From positions 1 through 5,952 of the forward strand of contig PUNR01000191.1 in assembly GCA_003551805.1 (NCBI GenBank): 5,952 nt of DNA. Direction: 5' to 3'. Positions within the stretch are counted from its first letter, which is position 1. The number at the start of each line of letters is the position of its first letter. Made by a program: the position numbers and the translations under genes. Below the pieces are notes generated by a model. That model was not told where the DNA came from. It did no database searches and saw only the letters and a list, made by a program, of their open reading frames with translations. Source of the stretch: Loktanella sp. GTDB lineage: Bacteria > Pseudomonadota > Alphaproteobacteria > Rhodobacterales > Rhodobacteraceae. This document shows positions 1-5,634 of the stretch, piece after piece.

Positions 1-1172
1 ACCACGGCAAAGCCACGCCCGTGCTGGCCTGCGCGTGCCGCCTCGACCGCAGCATTCAGCGCCAGAAGATTGGTTTGGAACGCGATTTCGTCGATCACCT
101 TGATGATCTTTGCAATATCTTCAGAGGATGTCTTGATCCCTTGCATCGCGCTGACCATGCCAGCGATCTGGTCGGTGCCCTGCCCGGCCAGACCGGCAGC
201 GGTTTCGACGAAATGCGCGGCCTTGCGGCTGGCCTCGGCGTTATTGCGGACCTGCTGATCGGTTTCCGTCACCGCCGAAGACACTTGCTCGACCGAAGCA
301 GAGGCGACCTGCGTCGCCGCCGAAACCACATGGCTGGCGGTTCCGATCCGGCCCACATTGCCCGTGAGCTGACCGATATCGGCCCGCAAGGCGGCAAAGA
401 TGTCCTGCGCACCCGTCATTCCCTTGCTGACGCCTGCAATGATCCGGCCAAAATCGCCCGGCAGGCGTGACACATCCGGCGTCAGATCAAACCGCCCTGC
501 GGCCTGCGCATCTGACAGCCGCAATGTTTCAACCAAGACAGCCTGCAAAACAGTGCGTAAATCCCCGATGGCGCGCACCGCGCCAGTATCGCAACCCGCA
601 AGGTCGCATGTTGCAGCGAAATCACCCGATACCAGCGCAGCGAGTGCCATTTCCAGCTTGTGATGCACCACGCGGTCAGCGTCGGCTTTCGCATGCAGGT
701 GGGACAGGATTTCTTGCATGGCATCATTGTGAAAGCTGGCCGTCGGTGCGCCCTGCATCACGGCATGACGCAATGCGGCCAGATCAGCCTCTTGGTGCAA
801 TAGCGCTGTTGCCTGCGCTGACTCTGCGCTGCGGTCCAGAAAGGTCGCGACGAAACCAGCGTGATCGCCATTTGCCGCGAAAACCGGGACCACCTGATAA
901 TCGACCACCAGATCATCGCCTGTCAGCTGGTCCTGCCAAGGCAAAGGCCGCCCCTGCCTGTTGGTCCGGGCGTCGCACCCGTCAAGGCCAGACAAAGGTG
1001 ACCCCACTTGCCCTGCCCCTTGGGCCAGCTTTGCAACCAGCGGGCTGGCCGCATCATTGACATAGGCAATCACCCGGTCGGCATCCGCCAATAGCGCAGG
1101 CTGCGGCAGCGCGCGGATCAGCGGCATAAAATCCATGATATCAGCCGGTTGTTGGGTCTGCGTGTCTTGCAT
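1..1172 (-). CDS. Soluble PAS-type methyl-accepting chemotaxis protein (C-terminus outside window)
   Basis: Chemoreceptor that senses a signal and controls CheA through CheW. The frame is open for 390 codons from an ATG at 1172 to the window edge, so the gene is partial. An AAAGGA-type ribosome binding site lies about 7 bases before the ATG. Residues about 12-112 look like a PAS domain, with a 'PALLADADRVIAYVNDAA' pattern. Residues about 140-235 form a helical linker with two HAMP-like stretches (ALVSGDF and GRFDLTPDV). From about 245 onward is the long coiled-coil signalling region. The diagnostic hairpin tip is at 360-390, with IDEIAFQTNLLALNAA, E377, and GRGFAV at the edge. There is no hydrophobic segment long enough to cross the membrane, so the receptor is inferred to be cytoplasmic, like R. 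sphaeroides TlpC/TlpT. The residue before HGRG is Gln383, where most receptors have Glu. The ligand is unknown. It is the last visible gene of the operon, 59 bases after cheW. Confidence 0.95.
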   Translation of the reverse strand, partial: MQDTQTQQPADIMDFMPLIRALPQPALLADADRVIAYVNDAASPLVAKLAQGAGQVGSPLSGLDGCDARTNRQGRPLPWQDQLTGDDLVVDYQVVPVFAANGDHAGFVATFLDRSAESAQATALLHQEADLAALRHAVMQGAPTASFHNDAMQEILSHLHAKADADRVVHHKLEMALAALVSGDFAATCDLAGCDTGAVRAIGDLRTVLQAVLVETLRLSDAQAAGRFDLTPDVSRLPGDFGRIIAGVSKGMTGAQDIFAALRADIGQLTGNVGRIGTASHVVSAATQVASASVEQVSSAVTETDQQVRNNAEASRKAAHFVETAAGLAGQGTDQIAGMVSAMQGIKTSSEDIAKIIKVIDEIAFQTNLLALNAAVEAARAGQHGRGFAV

Positions 1173-1202
1173 CTAAGCATCCTTTCAGACGGGATAACGG
1201 CA

Positions 1203-1227
1203 GCGGGCGGCCAAGTGTTACGCCCGC
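1203..1227 (-). repeat. GC-rich hairpin between cheW and the receptor gene
   Basis: On the transcribed strand GCGGGCG is followed after 11 bases by its perfect complement CGCCCGC, giving a 7-bp all-GC stem. It starts 4 bases after the cheW stop codon and ends about 30 bases before the receptor start. No T-run follows, so it is not a convincing intrinsic terminator. It may act as an mRNA-stabilising or attenuating hairpin at this operon junction; that role is inferred. Confidence 0.5.
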
Positions 1228-1231
1228 GATC

Positions 1232-1753
1232 CTAAACGTTTTCAACCTGTGGCAGGGTGATCTCGGATGTATCCACCAGAAGATCCGCTTCCAGAATTAT
1301 GGCGACGCGGTCATCCAGACGCGCCAGCCCCTTGACCAGTGACCCGCCATCGCCGGGAGCATAGCTGCGGGGCCGGTCAATCTGGTCATCGGGGATGTCC
1401 AGCACCTCGTTCACGCCATCAACGATCAACCCGATCGGCGCATCCGCGATTTGCAGCACGATGACCACAGTGCGGTCGTCGTAATCCTTTTCCGGCAAAC
1501 CAAAGCGCAACCGGATATCCATCAGCGGGATCACCTTGCCACGCAAATTGATCACGCCCTTGATATAGGCGGGCACGTCGGGGACGCTCATGATACGTTG
1601 CAGGCCCACGATTTCAGTGACCTTAGCGATGGCGACGCCGTATAATTCGGCCTCGACCGGAAAGGTCAGATACATGGTTTCAATCTTTTCGGACTGCTGC
1701 ATGTGATGCTGCGTCAATTGATGGGTCATGTCGTCGATGGATGGCTGGGCCAT
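1232..1753 (-). CDS. cheW: Chemotaxis coupling protein CheW
   Basis: Adaptor of 173 residues that links the chemoreceptor hairpin tip to the P5 domain of CheA in the signalling array. After a polar N-terminal tail of about 25 residues, a single CheW-like double beta-barrel domain covers about 26-165. The family core IKGVINLRGKVIPLMDIRLR is at 64-83, followed by the typical IGLIVDGVNEVLDI strand-helix pattern at about 107-120. The first Met is chosen because AAGGAG lies about 8 bases upstream; that site is inside the last codons of cheB. Met9, Met18 and Met27 are possible but lack comparable sites. The cheB stop is only 2 bases before this ATG, so translation is probably coupled. Length is normal for the family. 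Confidence 0.97.
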   Translation of the reverse strand: MAQPSIDDMTHQLTQHHMQQSEKIETMYLTFPVEAELYGVAIAKVTEIVGLQRIMSVPDVPAYIKGVINLRGKVIPLMDIRLRFGLPEKDYDDRTVVIVLQIADAPIGLIVDGVNEVLDIPDDQIDRPRSYAPGDGGSLVKGLARLDDRVAIILEADLLVDTSEITLPQVENV

Positions 1754-1755
1754 GA

Positions 1756-2886
1756 TCAGAACTCCTTTGGGGTAGCGAGACGGCGGCCTTGCAAGGCCGA
1801 TTGCGAGAACATTTGCGGCGCTGCTGCACTTGCCGTGCCAACCGACGCCAGAAGCCGGGCTGCCATTTCACCCAAAGGCACCTGAGCGCGCGCGCCACCG
1901 CATTCGACGGCACGGGCTGGCATGCCATATATCAGCGAAGTTTCTTCATCCTGGGCAAAGGTCTGTGCGCCTGCCTGTGCCAGCGCCAAAAGCCCCAGCG
2001 CACCATCGCTACCCATGCCCGTCAGCACAGCGGCTGAACAGCGTTTGCCCACGACCTCGGCCGCCGACAGGAACAGCACATCGACCGCAGGGCGCGAAAA
2101 ACATACAGGATCACCTGCGACCAGATCGACAAGCAGCCTGTCACTGCGATCGCGCAGCAGCACCATATGGCGCGGCCCCCCCGGAGCGATCAAGGCCTGA
2201 CCCGGGCGCAGCACGTCGTCTGCGCAGGCTTCGCGCACATGGATAGCACATAACCTGTCCAACCTTTGGGCAAAGGCGCCGGTGAACCCTTCGGGCATGT
2301 GCTGGACGATCAGAACCGGTGGGCAATCATATGGCAGGGCCTGCAGAATTACTGACAAGGCCTGCACACCGCCCGTGGATGCACCCAGCAGGATCGGCCA
2401 ATTCTGCGCTATGCCGTGGCCGGCGGATGGCAGCACCGTGGGGCTGCGCGGCCTTGCCGGGGTGACGGGGAAATGCACCATCGCCGCCACCTTGACCCGT
2501 GCGGCAATTGCATCCAGCGCAAGGTGATCCGCAGTACCGGGCTTTGTTCCACGCGGTTTTGCGACCACATCAACGGCACCCGATGACAAGGCCGCAATCG
2601 ACTGCGCCGCACCGCGTGGCGTTGTGGCAGAAATCACGATTGTGGGAATACCCATCGGGCTTGCGGTGTCGCGCAGAAAATCCAGCCCGCTTTTGCCCGG
2701 CATTTCCAGATCAAGCGTGATCACATCAACGTTTCGGTGCTGCAAGATCGCTTCGGCCTCGGCGGCGCAGCCTGCCTCGCCGATCACGGTGATGCCGGGA
2801 TCTGCCGTCAGCGCGCGCACCAGAACGCAACGAAACACAACTGAATCGTCAACAACCAATACCTTGATCGGGCGGGGCAGGTTCAT
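1756..2886 (-). CDS. cheB: Protein-glutamate methylesterase/glutamine deamidase CheB
   Basis: Adaptation enzyme of 376 residues. It removes methyl groups from receptor glutamates and deamidates glutamines, and is activated by phosphorylation of its N-terminal receiver. The receiver (about 7-115) has acidic residues D13/D14, phospho-acceptor D59 in LDLEMPGKSG, S86 and K110. A linker of about 40 residues leads to the methylesterase domain (about 163-350). Its catalytic triad is S170 (LLGASTGG), H196 (IVQHMPEGFT) and D294 (LTGMGSDG), so it should be active. An AGGAGG site sits 5 bases before the ATG, among the strongest in the window. The start overlaps the cheR stop as ATGA. With no cheY in view, CheB is the only visible receiver that could take phosphate from this kinase system. 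The final 30 residues or so are not a recognised motif. Confidence 0.97.
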   Translation of the reverse strand: MNLPRPIKVLVVDDSVVFRCVLVRALTADPGITVIGEAGCAAEAEAILQHRNVDVITLDLEMPGKSGLDFLRDTASPMGIPTIVISATTPRGAAQSIAALSSGAVDVVAKPRGTKPGTADHLALDAIAARVKVAAMVHFPVTPARPRSPTVLPSAGHGIAQNWPILLGASTGGVQALSVILQALPYDCPPVLIVQHMPEGFTGAFAQRLDRLCAIHVREACADDVLRPGQALIAPGGPRHMVLLRDRSDRLLVDLVAGDPVCFSRPAVDVLFLSAAEVVGKRCSAAVLTGMGSDGALGLLALAQAGAQTFAQDEETSLIYGMPARAVECGGARAQVPLGEMAARLLASVGTASAAAPQMFSQSALQGRRLATPKEF

Positions 2887-3689
2887 TTCGGCCTCCTGTA
2901 AAGGCCCGCTGCGACAGGTTCCCAGGCAGAACCCAGATCACGGATCGTCTCGGTCACAGAGGTCACCAGCCAGCCACCCGGTTCGGTCACATCATAAATT
3001 GCGCGCAATGTGGCGGATTGGTCGGCACGGTCGAAATAATACAGGATGTTGCGACAGAAAACCGCCTGAAACGGCCGCGCAAACGGATAAGGCACAGCCT
3101 TGAGGTTCATCCGGCGAAAGGTGCACATGGCGCGCAGATCCGGCTTGACCCGAAACTGGTCGATACCGGTGGGCTGAAACCAGCGATCCAGAATACGCTT
3201 TTCCGTGCGCGCCATCTGCACGCGTGAATAAATGCCAAGTTCTGCACGATCTACGACGGGGCCAGAGATATCTGTGCCCAAAATACTGGCGCGACGAGCC
3301 TTTTCAGCGCCTAGCAAGTCGATCAGCATCAGCGCGATTGTATAGGCCTCTTCTCCACTGGAACAGGCGGCGGACCAGATGCGGAATTCGGAACGGTCCT
3401 GAAATTCCGGCACAGCTATATCCATGAATGATTGCAGGACATCGGGTTCCCTAAAAAAATAAGTGTGGTTGATCGACGCCGCATCCATGACGGCCATCTG
3501 CACATCGGCGGCACCGTTGGGCACCAGTTCGCGTGCCAGCCTGCGCATGTCGTCATAGCCGAACCGGCGCAGAACCCGGCCCATGCGCTGGCGCAAAAGG
3601 TCGGTCTTTCCTTTTGGCACGGCGATACCGGCGTTTTGACTGATCCAGTTGCAGACCTGTACAAAGCTTTGTTCGTCAATCTGCGTCAT
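2883..3689 (-). CDS. cheR: Chemotaxis protein methyltransferase CheR
   Basis: S-adenosylmethionine-dependent enzyme of 268 residues that methylates glutamates on the chemoreceptor signalling helices, opposing CheB. The N-terminal helical domain (about 1-70) has the basic LLRQRMGRVLRRFG helix that contacts receptors. The catalytic domain has SINHTYFFREP at 72-82, the SAM-binding loop IWSAACSSGEEAYTIA at 104-119 (close to E. coli SAAASTGEEPYSIA), acidic D140 in LGTDIS, MNL at 194-196, and CRNILYYF at 212-219. A longer reading from an ATG at 3722 adds 11 residues. The start at 3689 is preferred because AAGGA lies 9 bases upstream and the ATG overlaps the cheA stop as ATGA, the same arrangement as at cheR/cheB. 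No TPR or other accessory domain is present. Confidence 0.96.
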   Translation of the reverse strand: MTQIDEQSFVQVCNWISQNAGIAVPKGKTDLLRQRMGRVLRRFGYDDMRRLARELVPNGAADVQMAVMDAASINHTYFFREPDVLQSFMDIAVPEFQDRSEFRIWSAACSSGEEAYTIALMLIDLLGAEKARRASILGTDISGPVVDRAELGIYSRVQMARTEKRILDRWFQPTGIDQFRVKPDLRAMCTFRRMNLKAVPYPFARPFQAVFCRNILYYFDRADQSATLRAIYDVTEPGGWLVTSVTETIRDLGSAWEPVAAGLYRRPK

Positions 3690-4903
3690 GCAGCGCTTTC
3701 CTTGTTGGCAAGACGCTCGCAATCCAGCACGACGGCGATATCGCCGGTGGCCAGCAGTGCAAAACCCCAGCTGGCGCGCAAATGGCGCAACGCACCTGCC
3801 AGCGGTTTCATGACAACCTGCTGGCGGTCCAGCACTTCGTCCACGGCAATGGCAAGCGGACCGGTCGAGGTTTCAAAGACGATGGCCACCATTTCCGATA
3901 AAGAGTTCAGGGCAGTCGCAGTTTCGTCACCAAAGAACCGCTCCAACCGGCAGACCGGAATAAACCTGTCCCGCAGCCGCAGCATTTCTGCCCCGTCAGC
4001 GACGGAAATCTGCACCTGTCCTGCGGCATCAGGTTTGGCAATCTCGGCGATATCATCAATCGGCACACAATAAAGCTGCGGACCCAGTCGCAGGATCAGA
4101 CTATCCAGAAACGCCAATGACACCGGAATATGCAGCGCAACAGCCGTGCCTTTGCCTTCGTCGCTGTCCACGGTGATGCGCCCGCGCAGATCCTTCATCG
4201 TGGTGTTCAGCACATCCATGCCGACGCCGCGCCCTGACAGGGTTGTCACCGCCTCGGCAGTGGAAAACCCCGGTTCAAAGATCGCTTTCCAAAGAACGGA
4301 TCGTTCGGGCAATTCCTGCGGTCCGAACATGCCCTTTTCCCGGGCCTTCGTCAGGATGCGATCGTAATTCAGGCCACGGCCATCATCGATAACCTGAATC
4401 CGCACCTCGCTGCCGACTTGGGCGGCGGACAGGATAATCCGGCCCGCGCGGGGTTTGCCGATCGCCTCGCGGCTGGCGTTATCTTCTAATCCGTGATCGG
4501 CGGCGTTGCGCACGACATGCAGCAAGGGGTCATAAAGTCGATCCGCCACCAGCTTGTCGATGGCTGTATCTTCGCCCCGCAGGTCAAGCAGGATTTCCTT
4601 GCCGGTTTCACGTTCCAGTTCGCGCACCATGCGTTTGAGGCGGCGAAACACCTCGGCCACGGGCACAAGGCGCAATTCGGTGGCCGCATCCTGCACTTCG
4701 CGCACGATCATCGTCAGCCGATGGGCGGCGGCGTCAAAAGCTTCCAGATCCAGCCCCGCCAGTTCAGGCGTGTTGATCGTTTCGGCTACAGACAGCGACA
4801 ATTCTCCGACCAGATCCATCAGCCGCCCGATCTTGTCCGACGAAACACGCAAAAGCGCCGCTGTGGACGCTGTTTCGTTTTGCTGTTCTGGACGCGGGTT
4901 CAT
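3686..4903 (-). CDS. cheA: CheA-family histidine kinase lacking P1 (HPt) and P2 domains
   Basis: Kinase core of 405 residues that binds ATP and, in this family, phosphorylates a histidine on a P1 domain, which then phosphorylates CheY and CheB. The P3 dimerisation helices are at about 18-80 (RVSSDKIGRLMDLVGELS). The P4 ATPase is at about 81-262, with N-box HVVRNAADHGLE (129-140), G1 DDGRGLN (173-179), F-box FEPGFST (209-215) and G2 GRGVGMDV (224-231). The P5 CheW-like domain is at about 265-398. Normal CheA is about 650 residues or longer and begins with a P1 domain carrying the phosphorylated His. Here only about 18 polar residues precede P3. An in-frame TGA at 4939-4937, 11 codons before the ATG, rules out a missed N-terminal extension in the same frame. 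GAGAGG about 8 bases upstream supports this start. R. sphaeroides CheA4 has the same P3-P4-P5 layout and phosphorylates P1 of CheA3 in trans. A similar partnership is inferred here, with the partner not visible. Confidence 0.95.
   Translation of the reverse strand: MNPRPEQQNETASTAALLRVSSDKIGRLMDLVGELSLSVAETINTPELAGLDLEAFDAAAHRLTMIVREVQDAATELRLVPVAEVFRRLKRMVRELERETGKEILLDLRGEDTAIDKLVADRLYDPLLHVVRNAADHGLEDNASREAIGKPRAGRIILSAAQVGSEVRIQVIDDGRGLNYDRILTKAREKGMFGPQELPERSVLWKAIFEPGFSTAEAVTTLSGRGVGMDVLNTTMKDLRGRITVDSDEGKGTAVALHIPVSLAFLDSLILRLGPQLYCVPIDDIAEIAKPDAAGQVQISVADGAEMLRLRDRFIPVCRLERFFGDETATALNSLSEMVAIVFETSTGPLAIAVDEVLDRQQVVMKPLAGALRHLRASWGFALLATGDIAVVLDCERLANKESAA
3699..3703 (-). promoter_or_regulatory. 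Ribosome binding site that decides the cheR start
   Basis: The transcribed strand reads AAGGA within the last codons of cheA, 9 bases before the ATG at 3689. It favours the 268-residue CheR over the version starting at 3722. Confidence 0.7.
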
Positions 4904-4953
4904 TTCATCGGCCTCTCTTGGCGCGCAAATTATCTGTCACGGGCCATCAGCAA

Positions 4954-4978
4954 GCCGCGTGCCAGCCTGTCACGCGGC
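4954..4978 (-). repeat. GC-rich hairpin between the small leader gene and cheA
   Basis: On the transcribed strand GCCGCGTG is followed after 9 bases by CACGCGGC, a perfect 8-bp stem. The stop codon of the upstream 102-residue gene falls at the stem-loop boundary, and cheA starts about 50 bases further on. The bases after the stem contain no T-run, so read-through into cheA is expected. It may be a partial terminator, a processing site or an mRNA stabiliser. Confidence 0.5.
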
Positions 4979-5278
4979 ATTTTCATCCTTGGCATCGAAA
5001 TTGAAGATGCAGACACCGTCAAAGCCCACAGACCTGAAAAGAAAGGTCTTTTTCATCGTGTTGATGAAGCCGCCGTGTTTCTTTTCGAAATTTTTTAGAT
5101 CAGCGATCTGCGGAAAAAACAGATTGACTGAAATATCGCCTTCCTTTCCGATCATCACCGTCAGCCCAGAAATCCGGCAATCGGGAATGGCATTGCCCAA
5201 AATTTCTGTGATGAAAGGGGCCGCGATTTGTGCCGCGTCAAGGCTCGGGAATTTGAGATGATAAGTCTTGGAAAGCAT
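4970..5278 (-). CDS. Unrecognised 102-residue protein, first gene of the chemotaxis operon
   Basis: I do not recognise this protein. The acidic C-terminus (DAKDENAA), alternating hydrophobic strands (about 4-10, 36-43, 48-55, 78-83, 89-94) and one amphipathic helix (about 13-28) suggest a small alpha/beta cytoplasmic domain. There is no signal peptide or membrane segment. Its histidines are H7 and H68, and neither lies in an HPt-like helical context, so it is not an obvious replacement for the missing P1 domain of CheA. A lysine-rich stretch at 62-77 (KNFEKKHGGFINTMKK) stands out. By hand count it is about 46% GC, clearly lower than the che genes beside it. The ATG at 5278 has a weak site (AGGCGGA, about 6 bases upstream). 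The position 66 bases before cheA, on the same strand, suggests a role in the chemosensory system, but that rests only on location. Confidence 0.7.
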   Translation of the reverse strand: MLSKTYHLKFPSLDAAQIAAPFITEILGNAIPDCRISGLTVMIGKEGDISVNLFFPQIADLKNFEKKHGGFINTMKKTFLFRSVGFDGVCIFNFDAKDENAA

Positions 5279-5290
5279 GGAATCCGCCTG

Positions 5291-5304
5291 TCAGATTGGT
5301 CTGA
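5291..5304. repeat. Short dyad just upstream of the operon's first gene
   Basis: TCAGA and its complement TCTGA flank a 4-base spacer (TTGG). The dyad lies 12 bases before the ATG of the 102-residue gene and abuts its weak ribosome binding site. It could be an operator or a small RNA hairpin affecting translation. Five-base arms can arise by chance. Confidence 0.25.
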
Positions 5305-5451
5305 ATGTCCAAACGGCGCGATTGGCGAAAATGTAAGCATCCGCCCAAACACCTGTGTTGATATCTTTCGCGCATTGCCTTGCGCCAATGGTAGCAGCAC
5401 CACGATCAAAGGGGGGCAGGCCCGCTTTTGCGGCAGCCGTTGATACCTGTG

Positions 5452-5510
5452 ATTGACGAAAATACGACGCGTTATGCCGCTACTAGACCCGAATTGACCA
5501 AAAACTGACG
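5452..5510 (+). repeat. Direct repeat upstream of the sigma-54 promoter, possible activator sites
   Basis: Two 18-base copies at 5452-5469 and 5493-5510 share the pattern ATTGAC(G/C)AAAA-N3-GACG. They are identical at 14 of 18 positions, 41 bases apart, close to four helical turns. They end about 115 and 74 bases before the -24 element at 5584, in the usual range for enhancer sites of sigma-54 activators. The binding role is inferred; no specific activator consensus is recognised. Confidence 0.4.
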
Positions 5511-5582
5511 ATTTTTGCACAAAACCGGGCAGTCTGGGCGGTAATCCGAAAAAAACCCTGAAAATTGTACCTAAAATGGAGC

Positions 5583-5598
5583 TGGCACGATCCGTGCT
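5583..5598 (+). promoter_or_regulatory. Sigma-54 (RpoN) -24/-12 promoter
   Basis: The bases TGGCACG-ATCC-GTGCT match the sigma-54 consensus TGGCACG-N4-TTGC(A/T) at 11 of 12 fixed positions. The essential GG (5584-5585) and GC (5596-5597) doublets are exactly 10 bases apart. Transcription would start near 5609, giving a leader of about 26 bases containing the GAGGG ribosome binding site of the gene at 5635. The fit of promoter, start site and ribosome binding site supports a real promoter. It implies ATP-dependent activation by an enhancer-binding protein. Confidence 0.7.
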
Positions 5599-5634
5599 TT
5601 CATCCTTGCGAACAATAAAGCGAGGGATTTAGCC

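Larger units (their letters stand above)
5279..5634. other. Divergent intergenic region of 356 bases
   Basis: No convincing gene is seen here. It separates the leftward chemotaxis operon from a rightward gene and must hold the start signals of both. The right end has a sigma-54 type promoter and an upstream direct repeat, listed separately. For the leftward operon the best sigma-70-like match is weak: TTGGCG (5388-5383) and GATATC (5365-5360) with a 17-base spacer. The region also has a near-repeated word, ACCTGTGTTGA at 5351 and ACCTGTGATTGA at 5445, and A/T-rich tracts around 5499-5515 and 5549-5577. No CtrA-type TTAA-N7-TTAA site was found. Confidence 0.6.

Noticed and set aside
21..1060. 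Several rightward open frames of 87-197 codons across the left end
   Set aside because: They lie antisense to the receptor gene, whose minus-strand frame has unmistakable chemoreceptor motifs; they are by-products of GC-rich coding sequence.
3690..3722. Eleven-residue N-terminal extension of CheR from the ATG at 3722
   Set aside because: The ATG at 3689 has a ribosome binding site and overlaps the cheA stop as ATGA; the extension is not family-like.
4970..5278. The 102-residue protein as the missing HPt (P1) domain
   Set aside because: Neither H7 nor H68 lies in a helical HxxKG-type context, and the predicted structure has strands rather than the four-helix bundle of HPt domains.
5375..5390. 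Possible sigma-54 promoter for the chemotaxis operon on the minus strand (TTGGCGCAAGGCAATGC)
   Set aside because: The GG and GC doublets are 11 bases apart rather than 10 and the -12 element fits poorly.
5420..5435. CCGC-TTTT-GCGG hairpin as a terminator
   Set aside because: The stem is only 4 bp, no T-run follows, and it lies in a divergent promoter region.
5161..5520. Minus-strand open frame of 119 codons over the intergenic region
   Set aside because: It overlaps the 102-residue gene in another frame, has no recognisable domain, and extends over the likely control region.
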